Part shown: one piece after another, positions 4,934 to 5,454 of the stretch
Position numbering within the stretch: position 1 is the stretch's first letter
How the letters are laid out: every line of letters begins with the position of its first letter
Made by a program: the position numbers and the translations under genes
NCBI GenBank assembly: GCA_030622705.1
Contig: JAUXFU010000069.1
Coordinates: forward strand, 1-5,454
Source: Candidatus Omnitrophota bacterium
Lineage (GTDB): Bacteria; Omnitrophota; Koll11; Gygaellales; JAHJCI01
Direction: 5' to 3'
Length of the DNA stretch: 5,454 nucleotides
The notes under the pieces: generated by a model
What the model was told of the DNA's origin: nothing
Database searches by the model: none
The model's input: the letters and a program-made list of their open reading frames with translations, nothing else

Positions 4934-5454
4934 TCAAATCACCCTCAAAAGTCTCCCAGGTAAGGATGCATCTTCTTGCCCGGTCGGCATCCGCATCATT
5001 AGGAACCAGCGTTAAGTATCTTTTAAAATAGGTAATTGCCTTTTTTCGATTATCTATATATTCTCCATAAATAACCCCTAAATTATAATTAGCTTCTGGG
5101 TCATTCGGCTTAACCTCTAAGACTTTCTCAAACTCAAGAACCGCTTTTTTGTAATCCCGGTTCTGCGTATAAAAAACACCTAAATTATAATGAAGAACTG
5201 CATTTTCATCAGGGAACTTCGCGTATTTGGTTTTAAGCAATCTATTTTTATTTTGGAGCTCTTTATGTTTTTTCTCTAATTGCTTATAATTCTGGCTAAT
5301 TTCCGCAATTTCCTGTTTAAGCAACAAATCCTGTTTCTCCAGCTGTTCTTTAACCTTTACTTTTTGCTGATAATCCTTAACCTGCTGACTATATCCCTGT
5401 ATTTGTTCTAATAAAGCGTGTTTGTCCGATTCTATCCCATTCATCGCATCTCTG
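4926..5454 (-). CDS. Coiled-coil/TPR protein, 5' end beyond the window
   Basis: The frame is open to the right edge with sense codons upstream of the first ATG (5442-5444), so the gene is most likely truncated by the window rather than starting there. Counting from that ATG, residues about 10-75 are a Lys/Glu/Gln-rich coiled coil. TPR units lie at about 81-114 (VLHYNLGVFYTQNRDYKKAV) and 115-150 (ANYNLGVIYGEY). The C-terminus has ILTWETFEG. By eye about 46 of 87 positions from the first TPR to this motif are identical to the TPR protein at 1829-2857. By analogy with that paralogue, the missing part should hold a signal peptide and more coiled coil. It is probably a periplasmic scaffold of the same machine. 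It overlaps the MerR-like gene by 8 bases. Confidence 0.87.
   Translation of the reverse strand, partial: RDAMNGIESDKHALLEQIQGYSQQVKDYQQKVKVKEQLEKQDLLLKQEIAEISQNYKQLEKKHKELQNKNRLLKTKYAKFPDENAVLHYNLGVFYTQNRDYKKAVLEFEKVLEVKPNDPEANYNLGVIYGEYIDNRKKAITYFKRYLTLVPNDADADRARRCILTWETFEGDLNE

Overview
The window is one block of genes all read from the minus strand, so transcription runs from position 5454 down to 1. It is moderately AT-rich and tightly packed. Genes abut or overlap by a few bases except at two gaps, and both of those hold repeat-like DNA. The gene content (secretin, ExeA/MshM-type ATPase, coiled-coil plus TPR proteins) and the repeat style suggest a Gram-negative-type (diderm) bacterium. 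My best guess is an uncultured lineage such as Omnitrophota, but this rests on general resemblance and not on a marker gene.

Layout in transcription order: (1) the 3' part of a coiled-coil/TPR protein, 4926-5454, running off the right edge; (2) a 74-residue MerR-type helix-turn-helix protein, 4709-4933, overlapping gene 1 by 8 bases; (3) a 72-base spacer with a short direct repeat; (4) a complete secretin, 2936-4636, with signal peptide, N0-like, N1/N2-like and secretin domains; (5) a spacer containing one end of a 117-base element with imperfect inverted ends (2765-2881), whose other end lies inside the next gene; (6) a second coiled-coil/TPR protein, 1829-2857, clearly paralogous to gene 1; (7) an exported protein with a Pro/Glu-rich linker and a beta-rich C-terminal domain of unknown function, 1146-1766; (8) an ExeA/MshM-family AAA+ ATPase, 281-1135; (9) the first 99 codons of another gene, 1-297, overlapping the ATPase by 17 bases and leaving the window on the left.

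The set looks like the outer-membrane-channel part of a type IV pilus or type II secretion-like machine. The secretin would form the outer-membrane pore. The ExeA/MshM-like ATPase is the usual partner of secretins in Exe and MSHA systems. The exported coiled-coil/TPR proteins may be periplasmic scaffolds, comparable in position to MshN-type TPR proteins. The MerR-like protein may be a local regulator. The motor ATPase, platform and pilin genes are not in the window, so whether this makes a pilus, a secretion system or something else cannot be decided here. The least familiar parts are the pair of TPR paralogues flanking the secretin, the exported beta-domain protein, and the repeat element that supplies the 5' end of a coding frame.
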